Shown: positions 1-8,246, numbered from the stretch's first letter. The stretch is DNA of 64,000 bases from an uncultured Oscillospiraceae bacterium (GCA_934597535.1 CAKTRT010000002.1:15381-79380), one strand, 5' to 3'. Translations and numbers: made by a program. Notes: generated by a model from the sequence alone, not told the origin.

Positions 1-101
1 CGGAATACACCGACGCCGCGGGCGGGAAACGCAGCGAGTATACGCTCATTTTGTTGCTGCCGGAGCAGACGGTTTATTTTCGCGCCGATATGGCGGAATG
101 A
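1..101 (+). CDS. C-terminal end of a truncated CDS
   Basis: An open frame enters from the left edge and stops at a TGA at 99-101, giving about 32 residues that end in a hydrophobic stretch (LILLLPEQTVYF) and RADMAE. Too little is present to name a family. It is followed by a strong palindromic terminator and faces the convergent ATPase fragment. That it codes is inferred from the open frame and the terminator placement. Confidence 0.5.
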   Translation, partial: EYTDAAGGKRSEYTLILLLPEQTVYFRADMAE

Positions 102-154
102 ATTAAAACCGCTCGAAAGGGCGGGGTTTCCTCTGCACCGTGCAGGGGCGCGGA

Positions 155-194
155 AAAGGGGGCCATTCTCTCACGTGAGAGAATGGCCCCCTTT
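155..194. terminator. 40-nt perfect palindrome, bidirectional terminator (repeat copy 1)
   Basis: A perfect inverted repeat runs from AAAGGGGGCC through the centre CATTCTCTCACGTGAGAG to GGCCCCCTTT. It sits between two convergent genes and can terminate both. The core CATTCTCTCA-N2-TGAGAGAATG recurs almost unchanged at 18960-18999, so this is one member of a dispersed hairpin family and not an isolated terminator. Confidence 0.8.
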
Positions 195-226
195 GCTGCC
201 TTCAGGCAGCAAGAATCTGTAAAGCA

Positions 227-1021
227 CTATTGCTTTAATAGCCTTTTAATTTCTTTCTCTGCAAGCGCAGTGACCCCCTCGAAATCCACGCAGGGGTGGT
301 ATGCGGATTCCAGTGCGTCATGCGCCTTCTTGGCGTCCGACAGCGCGCCCACTGCCTCGTCTAAGAGCGATGCTTCCACGCGGCGCGTGAAGCGTAGCTT
401 CGCCTTCTGCGCGCGCGTGAGCTTCTCCTCCGCCATCGCGTCGAGACGCAGACGGCGGTAGGGCTTTCCCTCGTATGGGATGCTGGCGTTCGTCGTGATG
501 AATGCCAGCCCCTTTTCCGGGATCAGCACGTGATGGAGCTCCCGCGGCCGGTCGGGATTCGGGCAGGCGATGACATCGAAATGCTTCTCCTGCGCCGCCA
601 GCACGATGGCCTCAAGCATTTCATTTCCCAATCCCGCGCTGTCGATGATCGCGTAAATGCGCGGGCAGAAAGCTTCGACCGTGTCGAATCGGCAGATCTC
701 GCCCCGATGCGTCACACCGCCTAAAAATACGCGGTCGATGTGTCCGCTGCCGCTTCCCTCGCCGCGCAGTTCACGCGCGAGAATGCCGTTCGTGCGGCGG
801 CGAAGCTTCGAAACGTCCATCTGCGCGTGCATCGCCACGCGGCGCTCGCTCTCCACCTCGCCCATCGCGCGCAGGATGCGGTAGGCGCTGCGGTAGTGTG
901 CGCGATATTCGTCGCTCAGCGCGATGATCTCCGCGCGGCGAGCTTTGGCCGCCTCCACGTCGTAAAAGCGCGTCAGGTCAACATAGCGCTCACTCGTGAC
1001 CGCGTAGGTCGGCTCGAGCAC
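227..1021 (-). pseudogene. C-terminal fragment of split P-loop ATPase (PRK06851-like)
   Basis: This is the last 264 codons of a two-lobed ATPase gene whose first 91 codons lie at 10152-10424. The frame resumes at GTG CTC GAG CCG, reading V-L-E-P-T-Y, which continues the ...DGTSPH end of the other piece as family members do. The second lobe (VDRVFLGGVTHRGE..., about residues 95-190 of the fragment) has IDSAGLGNEML where a second Walker A motif would be expected, so that P-loop has decayed. The fragment has no promoter of its own in this configuration. Whether the gene is dead or restored by excision is open. The function of the family is not established. Confidence 0.85.
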
Positions 1022-1045
1022 ATGGGGGAAGATACATTAGGACAC
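1021..1045 (+). other. Left attachment site (attL-like)
   Basis: Host codons end at the crossover tetranucleotide CATG (1021-1024). After 11 nt comes ATTAGGACAC (1036-1045), the inverse of the box at 10131-10140. The exact crossover dinucleotide within CATG cannot be fixed from one sequence. Assignment rests on the reconstructed reading frame and the inverted boxes. Confidence 0.75.
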
Positions 1046-1099
1046 TTTTGGAAAGCAGGGCTTAGACGGCACCATACCGTGGTCATGGTACCTAAATCT

Positions 1100-2689
1100 T
1101 CAGAATTTCCATGTGATTTTGACTTCCTGTTCGCCGGTATCCGGATTAGTTTCTCCAATCTCGATTTTCTCAATCAGAGCCACGGCCAGTTCTCTGGGCA
1201 AGGTGTCCAGTTGCAGGAGCTCCCGTGCCTTTTCCATCAGGTCTTCCTGCTCCTTTGGCTGCTCCCGCTCGGTCAGCTCATCGCCGATCTGGACCAGCCG
1301 AAGTTCCAAGCGACCCTTCTCCGCCAGAAAATCTCGGTTCAGCTCCACAAACTGCCCCTCACTCAGAACGCCGGATATTTTATCCAGATACAGGTTTTTC
1401 AGCGCAAGGCTCCGTTTTTCCAGTTGAGCGATCAGGGTCTTTTGTTCCTGCAGCAAGGCATCCCTGCGAGTGTCCTGCGGTGGCGGAATGTCCAGTTCTT
1501 CCAGCGTGTAGTAGGTCTGGACGTAGTGCCTCAGCCTCTCCAGCACCAAATCGATTAGCCAATCCAGCCGGATGGAATGGCGGGTGCACAGCTTCTCCAC
1601 GCCGCTGTCGGCATAGAGCTTGCATCGGAGATAATAGACCCGCTTCGCTCCCTTTTTGCCGTTGGAAGTCTTGCTCATGGTGCTGCCGCAGTCCATGCAC
1701 TTCACAAGTCCTGCCAACGGATGGACCATCCCGGTCCCGTCCTCTCTGGACCGCAGCGCCATCAGCTTCTGCACCGTCTGGAACGTCTTTCGGTCAATGA
1801 TGGCCTCGTGGGTGTCCTCCACCCGGAACCACTGCTCCTGCGGCATCGTGATGAGGGTCTTGGATTTATAGCTGACCTTCTTCGTCCGGCCTTGCACCAT
1901 GACGCCGGTATACATTTCATTGTGAAGGATGCGCCAGACCGTGGTCTTGTTCCATAATCCGTAGTCGTTCTTGATGGGGTGGTTGCAGCTCCAGCCGCGT
2001 TCCGCCTTATACCGGGTAGGATTGACGATCCCCCTGCTGTTGAGCATAAACGCGATGTTCTGCTTGCCATGGCCCTCCATCGCCCACCGAAAGATCTGCC
2101 GCACTACCTCCGCCGCTTCCGGCTCAATAATGAGGTGATTTTTGTTCTTCGGGTCCTTCTGATAGCCGTAAACGGGAAATCCGCCGATGTACTGCCCCTG
2201 CCGCCGTTTCATGTCGAAAACCATGCGGATGTTCTCGGAAAGGTCCTCTAAGTACCACTCGTTGATGAGGCCGTTGATCTGACGGGCTTTCTTGTTGCCC
2301 TTAATCTCGGTGTCGGCGTTGTCAGCCACCGCGATAAACCGGATGCCCCAGATGGGAAACAGGCCGTGGATGTACTTCTCCACCAATTCCATATCGCGGG
2401 TAAAACGGGACTGGCTTTTGCAGAGAATGATCTGAAACTTCTTCTCCTTGGCCGCTTCGATCATCTTGTTGAAGTCAGGCCGCAGGCTGTCAGCGCCGGA
2501 ATAGTCCTCGTCGCAGTAGATATGGTAGATGTCCCAGCCGCGCTCCACGGCGTAGCTGATCAGCAGAGATTTCTGGTTCTGGATGCTTTCAGATTCAGGT
2601 TGCTGCTTATCTTCGTCCTCCTTACTCAGTCGTGTATAAATCGCGCAAAGGATAGTTACACCTCCTTCAAGGCGTAACTGCTCACTCAA
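1100..2689 (-). CDS. Large serine recombinase (site-specific integrase/excisionase)
   Basis: A 529-residue large serine recombinase, presumed to integrate and excise the element. The N-terminal resolvase domain starts at CAIYTRLSKEDED with nucleophile Ser22 and an Arg two residues before it. A central recombinase domain follows (about 165-275), then a zinc ribbon (CMDCGSTM...YYLRCKLY, about 325-355) and a C-terminal coiled coil (about 400-490). The 3' end lies about 75 bp from the left border, usual for such elements. The start is uncertain: the open frame begins at a TTG at 2689, but the only good ribosome-binding site, AAGGAGGT at 2660-2667, lies inside that frame, 7 nt before an ATC codon (2651-2653). 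A near-cognate start is therefore possible. Confidence 0.93.
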   Translation of the reverse strand: MSEQLRLEGGVTILCAIYTRLSKEDEDKQQPESESIQNQKSLLISYAVERGWDIYHIYCDEDYSGADSLRPDFNKMIEAAKEKKFQIILCKSQSRFTRDMELVEKYIHGLFPIWGIRFIAVADNADTEIKGNKKARQINGLINEWYLEDLSENIRMVFDMKRRQGQYIGGFPVYGYQKDPKNKNHLIIEPEAAEVVRQIFRWAMEGHGKQNIAFMLNSRGIVNPTRYKAERGWSCNHPIKNDYGLWNKTTVWRILHNEMYTGVMVQGRTKKVSYKSKTLITMPQEQWFRVEDTHEAIIDRKTFQTVQKLMALRSREDGTGMVHPLAGLVKCMDCGSTMSKTSNGKKGAKRVYYLRCKLYADSGVEKLCTRHSIRLDWLIDLVLERLRHYVQTYYTLEELDIPPPQDTRRDALLQEQKTLIAQLEKRSLALKNLYLDKISGVLSEGQFVELNRDFLAEKGRLELRLVQIGDELTEREQPKEQEDLMEKARELLQLDTLPRELAVALIEKIEIGETNPDTGEQEVKITWKF

Positions 2690-2731
2690 ATCATAGCATA
2701 GGAGCAGCTACCCGGCAAGAAATTATTTGAA

Positions 2732-2763
2732 ATCCCTACGCCGCTAAAATGCAGCGTAGGGAT
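2732..2763 (-). terminator. Stem-loop overlapping the stop codon of the small ORF
   Basis: ATCCCTACGC (2732-2741) pairs perfectly with GCGTAGGGAT (2754-2763) around a 12-nt loop. It lies between the 38-aa ORF and the recombinase gene on the - strand. There is no long U-run, so it may attenuate transcription into the recombinase or act as a processing hairpin. Confidence 0.55.
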
Positions 2764-2879
2764 CATTTGGACAGTTCTTTTGTGAGCCACGCGGTGATGG
2801 CTTGTTGGATGATGGTACTGATTGGGGACTCGTCGTTGGATTGATGTTGTTCTTCTATGATGAATATTGGGTCTTTCAC
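2763..2879 (-). CDS. Small protein upstream of the recombinase (38 aa)
   Basis: A GTG-initiated frame of 38 codons preceded by a good GGAGG at proper spacing (reverse complement of CCTCC near 2887-2891). The product begins V-K-D-P-I-F-I-I-E-E-Q and ends ITAWLTKELSK; the C-terminal half is predicted helical and amphipathic. I do not recognise a family. It precedes the serine recombinase on the same strand, where recombination-directionality factors and small regulators often occur, but no motif supports that role. The strong RBS and a neat downstream hairpin argue that it is translated. Confidence 0.55.
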   Translation of the reverse strand: MKDPIFIIEEQHQSNDESPISTIIQQAITAWLTKELSK

Positions 2880-2924
2880 AAAAACACCTCCGGGGAATTT
2901 TATGAATGGATGATTCGAGATATG

Positions 2925-2960
2925 AAAAAGCAGATGTACATGGTGTACATCTGCTTTTTA
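2925..2960. terminator. Bidirectional terminator after the AAA ATPase gene
   Basis: AAAAGCAGATGTACA pairs with TGTACATCTGCTTTTT in a nearly perfect palindrome with A/T runs on both sides. It lies 87 nt beyond the stop of the - strand ATPase gene. Confidence 0.75.
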
Positions 2961-3046
2961 GTATTACAATAACTAATTGTTCCGAACGCTATTATAAAAG
3001 TATACCGAAAACTAACCTCCGCACCCCTATCACCTTTAGGTATCAT

Positions 3047-4378
3047 TTATTTCTCTAAATCATTTTCTAAGACGTCAAGTAATTCTTTCAACGATACTTT
3101 TGTGCTTTCAGGGACTCCTTTATAGTCTCCTTGAAGATATCTATTCTGGATATTATGATTAGGGTGTACGCGACCAACAGTATCAGTAATACAGTCAATA
3201 TGCCTCTGTCCATTCTTGTCTTTATTAATAATATAAAATGTGCTGGCTGGCAATTCAGAATCCATGAGTAATGTATTGTGTGTAGTAACAACCAACTGTC
3301 CTGAAATTTCTGACTGTACAGATAGCAGAAGATCTCGAACACGCATATCGTGAATCCCTGTATCCAATTCGTCAATTACAACCGTAGATCCTGTTGCCGC
3401 TATCAAAAAGAATGGCAATAGCTCTAGGATTGACTGCGTGCCTGTAGATTCTAAATTAAACGGAACATCGCACAATTTTCCCGAAATCATTTGCTGGGTA
3501 TAAAGCTCATAATGAACACTATTCTCTTTGTTTTTCTTCTTGTAGTACGCAGTCTTAATATCCGTGTTGATTTTCGGCAAAAAGCAATTCAGCATTGCCT
3601 CTGCTCGATCTAATTCCTGAAGATGATCAGACTTAATATCTCCTCTATCCAATTCACTAAGCATCGGATGGACAAGGCCAACTATCCCTCGGTCCGGAGC
3701 GTTTGGGAATTTGACTTTGCACGACAATCTTAAGAGATCTTCCAAGCAAATCTTAAACTGTTTAGAAATTGCACTATTTAAATAACTTTGAGTTTTATCT
3801 CCTATCTCATGCTGCAAAATCGCTAAGAGGGAGTGCTTTCCCCAAAACTTTGTTAAATTGGTATAAACATCTGCCAAAAATGCTTTGTCAATAAACACCT
3901 TTTCATTAAGCTTCTTTGACATCGGTGTAATGTCAAAATATACCCCCTTATTCTTCTCAAGAGTATACTCCAATCTTTCATGAACGATTTCTTTTTCGCC
4001 CATCTCCATAAGATAGCGGCCTTTTTTTCCATCAATAATGAAAGAAAAGTCTAGAATAAGGTTGTCCGTCGTTCCTATTGCACGTACATCCTGCACTATC
4101 GCTTCCATGTCTCTGAATTGTGCTCGGAGCATTTTGAGAAAACTCTCATCCTCTGCAATCTCTTTATTATTTGACATAAACTCTTGCAGAAAATCCCTAA
4201 AGTCCATCGTTCGCATAGTTTCCGCAAGGGTAAAAAATGCTGCTGCAAAATTGGATTTTCCAGCACCGTTTTCTCCATAAAGAAGAACCAAGTTTTTAGG
4301 GACACCGCTCTTTTGGGTTAGATCGACCGTCAAGGTTGAAAAGGTTTTATAATTCTCAAGATGGATTGACGTAAACAT
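3047..4378 (-). CDS. AAA15/RloA-type ABC-class ATPase (putative defence or element-maintenance protein)
   Basis: A 443-residue ATPase of the RecF/OLD/SMC-like class. It opens with the typical 'IHLENYKTF' strand, has Walker A GENGAGKS (35-42), an ABC-type signature STGTQS (311-316), Walker B TVVIDELD (332-339) and the H-loop TTHNT (365-369). No TOPRIM nuclease follows and no RloB-type partner is adjacent. Homologues (COG1106) are common in phage-defence loci. The gene is markedly AT-rich compared with the host and is transcribed divergently from the metallo-beta-lactamase operon. Its role, and whether it works with that operon, is inference. Confidence 0.85.
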   Translation of the reverse strand: MFTSIHLENYKTFSTLTVDLTQKSGVPKNLVLLYGENGAGKSNFAAAFFTLAETMRTMDFRDFLQEFMSNNKEIAEDESFLKMLRAQFRDMEAIVQDVRAIGTTDNLILDFSFIIDGKKGRYLMEMGEKEIVHERLEYTLEKNKGVYFDITPMSKKLNEKVFIDKAFLADVYTNLTKFWGKHSLLAILQHEIGDKTQSYLNSAISKQFKICLEDLLRLSCKVKFPNAPDRGIVGLVHPMLSELDRGDIKSDHLQELDRAEAMLNCFLPKINTDIKTAYYKKKNKENSVHYELYTQQMISGKLCDVPFNLESTGTQSILELLPFFLIAATGSTVVIDELDTGIHDMRVRDLLLSVQSEISGQLVVTTHNTLLMDSELPASTFYIINKDKNGQRHIDCITDTVGRVHPNHNIQNRYLQGDYKGVPESTKVSLKELLDVLENDLEK

Positions 4379-4397
4379 TTAATCCCCTCCAAGCCTC

Positions 4398-4426
4398 ATT
4401 ATAACAATCTCACCGTACGTTGTCTA
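4398..4426 (-). promoter_or_regulatory. Sigma-A promoter of the AAA15 ATPase gene
   Basis: On the - strand TAGACA (4421-4426), 17-nt spacer, TATAAT (4398-4403), followed by GGAGGGG and the ATG at 4378. It is divergent from the promoter at 4502-4530 with about 75 bp between them. Confidence 0.7.
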
Positions 4427-4501
4427 GTTCAATCTTCACTGTCTATCTTTATATTTTTATTATTTTTGTAACTTTTTATTACTATTTTTGCAAAAACAAT
4501 A

Positions 4502-4530
4502 TTTACAGCAGAGGAGTTTTCTGTTATAAT
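4502..4530 (+). promoter_or_regulatory. Sigma-A promoter of the metallo-beta-lactamase operon
   Basis: TTTACA (4502-4507), exact 17-nt spacer, consensus TATAAT (4525-4530). The untranslated leader before the ATG at 4625 would be about 88 nt. Confidence 0.75.
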
Positions 4531-4624
4531 GGTAATGTCAGCAATGACGGTATCGCCTTCATCGCTGGTATGCACCTTGAAAACTGGACATGGCACCTTA
4601 CACACCATTCAAAGGAGGAATTCT

Positions 4625-5500
4625 ATGAAATTATTAATTCTAAGTTCCAAGTCTTACGATCCCCAAGGACCCAACTACGGAGACTGTTTCCTCATTGATA
4701 CAGGAACCGCCCTCGTGGTCTATGACTGCGGCTGCGAAGAGCACGCTAAAAGGGTCGAGAATTATATGTTGACCAATGGCTATTCTGAGACCATCGTCAT
4801 CTTGTCCCACAATGATGCCGATCACTTCGATGGTATCCCTTACCTGGTCGAAAAGGGCCTGGTATCCAAAGTCTATACCCAACTGTTCCTCAAACACAAG
4901 GATGAAATTCTTAAATTGTTAGACGACGGCAGAGCGACTGATCATTCCGTGGGCGAACGAATCAAAAAGGTCTATAGCAACATCGCCAGCCTGAGCAAAC
5001 AGGTAACCCTTGTTGATGTCCTTACCGCCAGCGAAATCGTCTCTGGCGTAAACATCGTCGGTCCCACGGAAGACTACGCTCTCGATACTATCACGAAAGC
5101 CCTGGACTCCAACGAGAGCAACCGCATTGACGCTGAGACGGTAATCAACGCCGCCAGCGTACAGGTGTCCGTTGACTTCACTCAAACTCAGTGTCTCCTC
5201 TGTGGCGACGCTTCTTTCGAGGCTATTAAGGACAAGCTCACCGATTACTCTGTGATCCAACTTCCTCACCACGGGAAACCCGATACCGCTGAAAAGATCT
5301 TCGAGGCAAAGCGCGGCAAAAACAGTACCGTCTATTTCGTCAGCGATAACACAGGGAACAGCAACGGAGGCTCTCTCAAGCTAAAGACCCTCGGCAAGGA
5401 TGTCCGTAAGACAACCAACAACGATATCCATTATCCCCCCAGCATCGGTTCTTCCGGAATTGGTTCAGGTTCCCGTCGTACCTTAGGCTTCAACTATTGA
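4625..5500 (+). CDS. ComEC/Rec2-like metallo-beta-lactamase-fold hydrolase
   Basis: A 291-residue soluble hydrolase. The start is set by AAAGGAGGA at 4611-4619, 5 nt before the ATG; a longer open frame begins at 4529 but overlaps the promoter region and lacks an RBS. Motifs: NYGDCFLIDTG near residues 17-27, the metal-binding SHNDADH (61-67), LLCGDAS with the bridging Asp195, and LPHHG (213-217). These match the soluble domain of ComEC/Rec2 (COG2333), whose relatives are nucleases or act on nucleotides. There is no signal peptide or membrane segment. It is first in a tight three-gene operon; the stop is 19 nt before the next ATG. The substrate is unknown. Confidence 0.85.
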   Translation: MKLLILSSKSYDPQGPNYGDCFLIDTGTALVVYDCGCEEHAKRVENYMLTNGYSETIVILSHNDADHFDGIPYLVEKGLVSKVYTQLFLKHKDEILKLLDDGRATDHSVGERIKKVYSNIASLSKQVTLVDVLTASEIVSGVNIVGPTEDYALDTITKALDSNESNRIDAETVINAASVQVSVDFTQTQCLLCGDASFEAIKDKLTDYSVIQLPHHGKPDTAEKIFEAKRGKNSTVYFVSDNTGNSNGGSLKLKTLGKDVRKTTNNDIHYPPSIGSSGIGSGSRRTLGFNY

Positions 5501-5519
5501 AAGGAGCGTGACGCCATCG

Positions 5520-5963
5520 ATGACTTACATCCTGCAACCCCTCTTCGAACCCGAGCTGGCTGCTCGAAAAGAATACCTTCTTTACGCCTACCACTTCTAT
5601 TTTGTTGAAGTGAAACGAACTTCCAGTTTCATCGAACTGAAAAGTTTCCCGTTCAGAGACGACAACATCGTAATGTTGTACGGTCATTACCCCTGGATTA
5701 TGTTCTTTTTCGCTAAATATGGAGCAGAGCTTAAGGATAAAACGAAAATCATCAACTCATGTTATCCCAGCCTTGCTGTCCCTCTGCTCAAACAGCATCA
5801 TATCTACTACAGCAAGGTGAATTCAAACGGAGAAGCCTGCTGCTATGATGGCAGCAACTTCGGTTTCTCCTTCGACATAACTGATTCGGAACTGGATGCA
5901 CTAAACTCTGCACATCTCCCTCTGATTGAGCAAATCGAATTTGCTTACGAAAGGGTGGCGTAA
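5520..5963 (+). CDS. Unknown protein, possible minimal caspase/CHAT-like peptidase
   Basis: A 147-residue protein I cannot place with certainty. Two predicted beta-strands each end in a candidate catalytic residue: DDNIVMLYGHYPW (His56) and TKIINSCYPSL (Cys81), the strand-His/strand-Cys arrangement of caspase-fold and CHAT peptidases. The spacing (25 residues) is shorter than usual and no other subdomain is visible, so this is a weak structural guess. Start choice: GTG at 5508 is only 1 nt from AAGGAG, ATG at 5520 is 13 nt away; I prefer the ATG. It lies between a metallo-beta-lactamase and a membrane protein, separated from the latter by 2 nt. Confidence 0.65.
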   Translation: MTYILQPLFEPELAARKEYLLYAYHFYFVEVKRTSSFIELKSFPFRDDNIVMLYGHYPWIMFFFAKYGAELKDKTKIINSCYPSLAVPLLKQHHIYYSKVNSNGEACCYDGSNFGFSFDITDSELDALNSAHLPLIEQIEFAYERVA

Positions 5964-5965
5964 CG

Positions 5966-6682
5966 ATGAATATGAATCTCTTCGACACATATAACCTCCG
6001 CGCTCGTCTTTGTGTCAGTATCTTCTACGCGACCCCATTCATCTTTGATATCATCTGCCTCACACACAAGACTTTCTCCGTCACCGAAGGTGTTGTCTTG
6101 TCCGCAGTATGTGTTACTGTGTGTCAGGCATTGCTTGGTATACATCGTGTTCCTACAAACGGGCAGCCTGTCAAAAATACAGCTGCTGAGCTTCTCTTAC
6201 CCTCATCGACTCTGTCGGCAGGGACTCGTGCTCGTTACTACCGTAAGCTCGCATCATTCGAACCCGAGTTCCAGCCGTTGCTCGACTATATAAGCTTTAG
6301 CTCTCATAATGCTGAAAGCCACTCCTCCGACATCAGTAAGCTATGCAACGATGTTATCTCTTGGCTGCGAGCAAAAACACGTAATCCAGAAACATTCCGG
6401 CTGGTGCATGAAGAGAACATCAATTATGGATATATACGGAATATGCTACGGCTAAAACCTATCGGTATCGGAGTTAATCTCTTTGCCGTTATTTTCTTCG
6501 GCATTTATATCATTTCTATCACCAGCACATTTACATGGAATGAACAAGGAATATACTGTCTATGCCTAGTTGTACACCTGATCTCATTTCTGTATCTCCA
6601 TCGGTGCATTAACAATTCCTCTGTCGATGCTGCAGCCACACGTTATGCGTATGCGTTGTTAGAGGCGATTGACATTCTTTAA
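5966..6682 (+). CDS. Four-helix membrane protein, putative effector
   Basis: A 238-residue protein with hydrophobic helices at about 13-33, 42-59, 165-186 and 195-211, flanking a soluble middle region of about 100 residues (65-160) that presumably faces the cytoplasm. No known domain is recognised. It begins 2 nt after the preceding stop, so it is translationally coupled, with only a weak AGGGTGG ahead. The layout hydrolase-small protein-membrane protein resembles defence modules in which a membrane effector is held in check, but nothing in the sequence proves that. Nothing follows it in the operon. Confidence 0.7.
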   Translation: MNMNLFDTYNLRARLCVSIFYATPFIFDIICLTHKTFSVTEGVVLSAVCVTVCQALLGIHRVPTNGQPVKNTAAELLLPSSTLSAGTRARYYRKLASFEPEFQPLLDYISFSSHNAESHSSDISKLCNDVISWLRAKTRNPETFRLVHEENINYGYIRNMLRLKPIGIGVNLFAVIFFGIYIISITSTFTWNEQGIYCLCLVVHLISFLYLHRCINNSSVDAAATRYAYALLEAIDIL

Positions 6683-6730
6683 TCTCACCTAACTTCCATT
6701 ATCTACAAGTGCCATATCCAGCCTTCAGGT

Positions 6731-6784
6731 AATGCCAGACGAGTTTGCAACATGTTCAACGAACTTGCAAACTCGTCTGGCATT
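6731..6784. repeat. 20-bp perfect inverted repeat with 14-nt loop
   Basis: AATGCCAGACGAGTTTGCAA (6731-6750) pairs perfectly with 6765-6784. The loop CATGTTCAACGAAC itself contains GTTC-N3-GAAC. It lies in the roughly 220-bp gap between the convergent membrane-protein and AAA+ genes. There is no U-run, so it is not a standard terminator; it could be a bidirectional terminator or a structured RNA. Confidence 0.7.
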
Positions 6785-6904
6785 GCAGCTTAGAGGAGGG
6801 AATAAGTTTCCCATTAAGTATAAAGCCTGAGAATCCCTTCGTTTTTGGATTTACTCGGCTTTTGTAGTCTTGTCCTAATCTTGCCTTCTATTTTTCGACC
6901 GCTT

Positions 6905-8197
6905 TTAGACACAAAACGCCGCATACAACGGAACAGACTTCAATCCATCTTTCTCCCCGAAATTCTTGAGCGACATCCGGATCGAGTAATCTGGTTTATA
7001 GCTATCCACGAAAACACTGAGACTGCGAGATCGGACGTGCTCCCCTTTTTTGACTTCAATACCGATGATCTGATTGCCTTTTTGCAACACAAAATCAAGT
7101 TCGGCTGTACCGCTGCTCTCCCAATAGTAAAGGTCATAGCCCTTGGCAGCAAGCTGCTGGGCCACATAGTTTTCTGTGACAGCCCCCATGAAAGTATTCC
7201 CCTCGCCGGAGAGCACCGTCTGCTGAGAGAGGCCAGATTTCATAGTAAGCAGACCTACATCGCCCATATAGAGCTTGAACGCTGACAGGTCAGCATAGAC
7301 AGCGATTGGCTCAAAGGCCTGATTGATACGCTGGCATTTCAGCACAACGCCAGCCAGGTTCAGCCATTCAATGGAAGCACCGAACAGTGTCGCGCTGCCG
7401 CCTTTTTGGACGACCTTATACTGAAACTTCTTGTTGTCTTTGGCCAGTTGCGCCGGAATGGAATTGTAGCAGGCACGGATCTTCACGCTGTCCGTATTGC
7501 TGGCATACTTCGCCATGTCCGCAATATAGTTGTCCAGGATCTCACTCTGCACCAACGGAACATCCAGAAAGCTGCCGCTTTTCAAAAAGGCATTGATACA
7601 GGCAGGCATTCCGCCAATAATCAGATATTCTCGATACAGCTCGATGGCCTCCTGATGCAGGGCATCGGGCAGCGGTTCCATCGTTTCATAGGCTGTACAG
7701 ATTTCTCCGCAGAGAAGTTCCTTGCCTCTGGCCCAGAGATACTCCTCGAAATCCAGCGGATAAAGGGTGATTGTTTCCACCTTGCCCACCGGGAAGGAAT
7801 AATGCTGACGGTTTATTGCCACACCCAGCAGGCTTCCCGCGGCCGCAATATGGAACTCCGGTGTTTCCTCGCAGAAGTATTTTAGTGCGGTCAGTGCACG
7901 CTCGCAGGATTGGATCTCATCGAAAATGATCAGTGTTTCACCGGGAATGATGCGCTCACCGGTGGACGCCTCCAGATACCGCAGGAGGCGTTCCGGTGCG
8001 ATATTGTCGTTGAAATAGGATGCAATCGTCAGATTCGTCTCCAGATTGATATAAACCACATTTTTGAACTGCTCCTCGCCAAATTTGCGGAGGATATAGG
8101 TCTTACCCACTTGGCGGGCACCATTGACGATCAGCGGCAGGCGGTCAGCGGTTTTATTCTTCCAATCTAAAAGCTGTTCTTCAATTTTACGCTTCAT
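6905..8197 (-). CDS. AAA+ ATPase with DUF4143 and C-terminal nuclease-like domain
   Basis: A 430-residue member of the AAA_14/DUF4143 family (COG1373). Walker A is GARQVGKT (26-33), with Walker B IIFDEIQ near 95-101. The DUF4143 region covers about 170-340. The C-terminal region contains ELDF...IIGIEVKKG, an Asp/Glu-x-Lys arrangement like a PD-(D/E)XK nuclease fold. The start is put at the ATG at 8197, 8 nt after GAGG; upstream in-frame GTG and ATG codons sit on top of the RBS. A promoter overlapping a palindromic operator lies immediately upstream. Family members are often in mobile or accessory DNA; the cellular role is unknown. Confidence 0.85.
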   Translation of the reverse strand: MKRKIEEQLLDWKNKTADRLPLIVNGARQVGKTYILRKFGEEQFKNVVYINLETNLTIASYFNDNIAPERLLRYLEASTGERIIPGETLIIFDEIQSCERALTALKYFCEETPEFHIAAAGSLLGVAINRQHYSFPVGKVETITLYPLDFEEYLWARGKELLCGEICTAYETMEPLPDALHQEAIELYREYLIIGGMPACINAFLKSGSFLDVPLVQSEILDNYIADMAKYASNTDSVKIRACYNSIPAQLAKDNKKFQYKVVQKGGSATLFGASIEWLNLAGVVLKCQRINQAFEPIAVYADLSAFKLYMGDVGLLTMKSGLSQQTVLSGEGNTFMGAVTENYVAQQLAAKGYDLYYWESSGTAELDFVLQKGNQIIGIEVKKGEHVRSRSLSVFVDSYKPDYSIRMSLKNFGEKDGLKSVPLYAAFCV

Positions 8198-8207
8198 CAC
8201 CATCACC

Positions 8208-8246
8208 TCATGGATATAGTTTATCCATGATAGAAAGTTAAGTCAA
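8208..8246 (-). promoter_or_regulatory. Promoter with palindromic operator over the -10 box
   Basis: On the - strand TTGACT (8241-8246), 17-nt spacer, TAAACT (8218-8223). The 23-nt palindrome TCATGGATA-N5-TATCCATGA (8208-8230, 9-bp arms) covers the -10 and the transcription start. The -35 lies inside the neighbouring large hairpin. The layout suggests repressor control of the AAA+ gene, by a protein not identified here. Confidence 0.6.
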
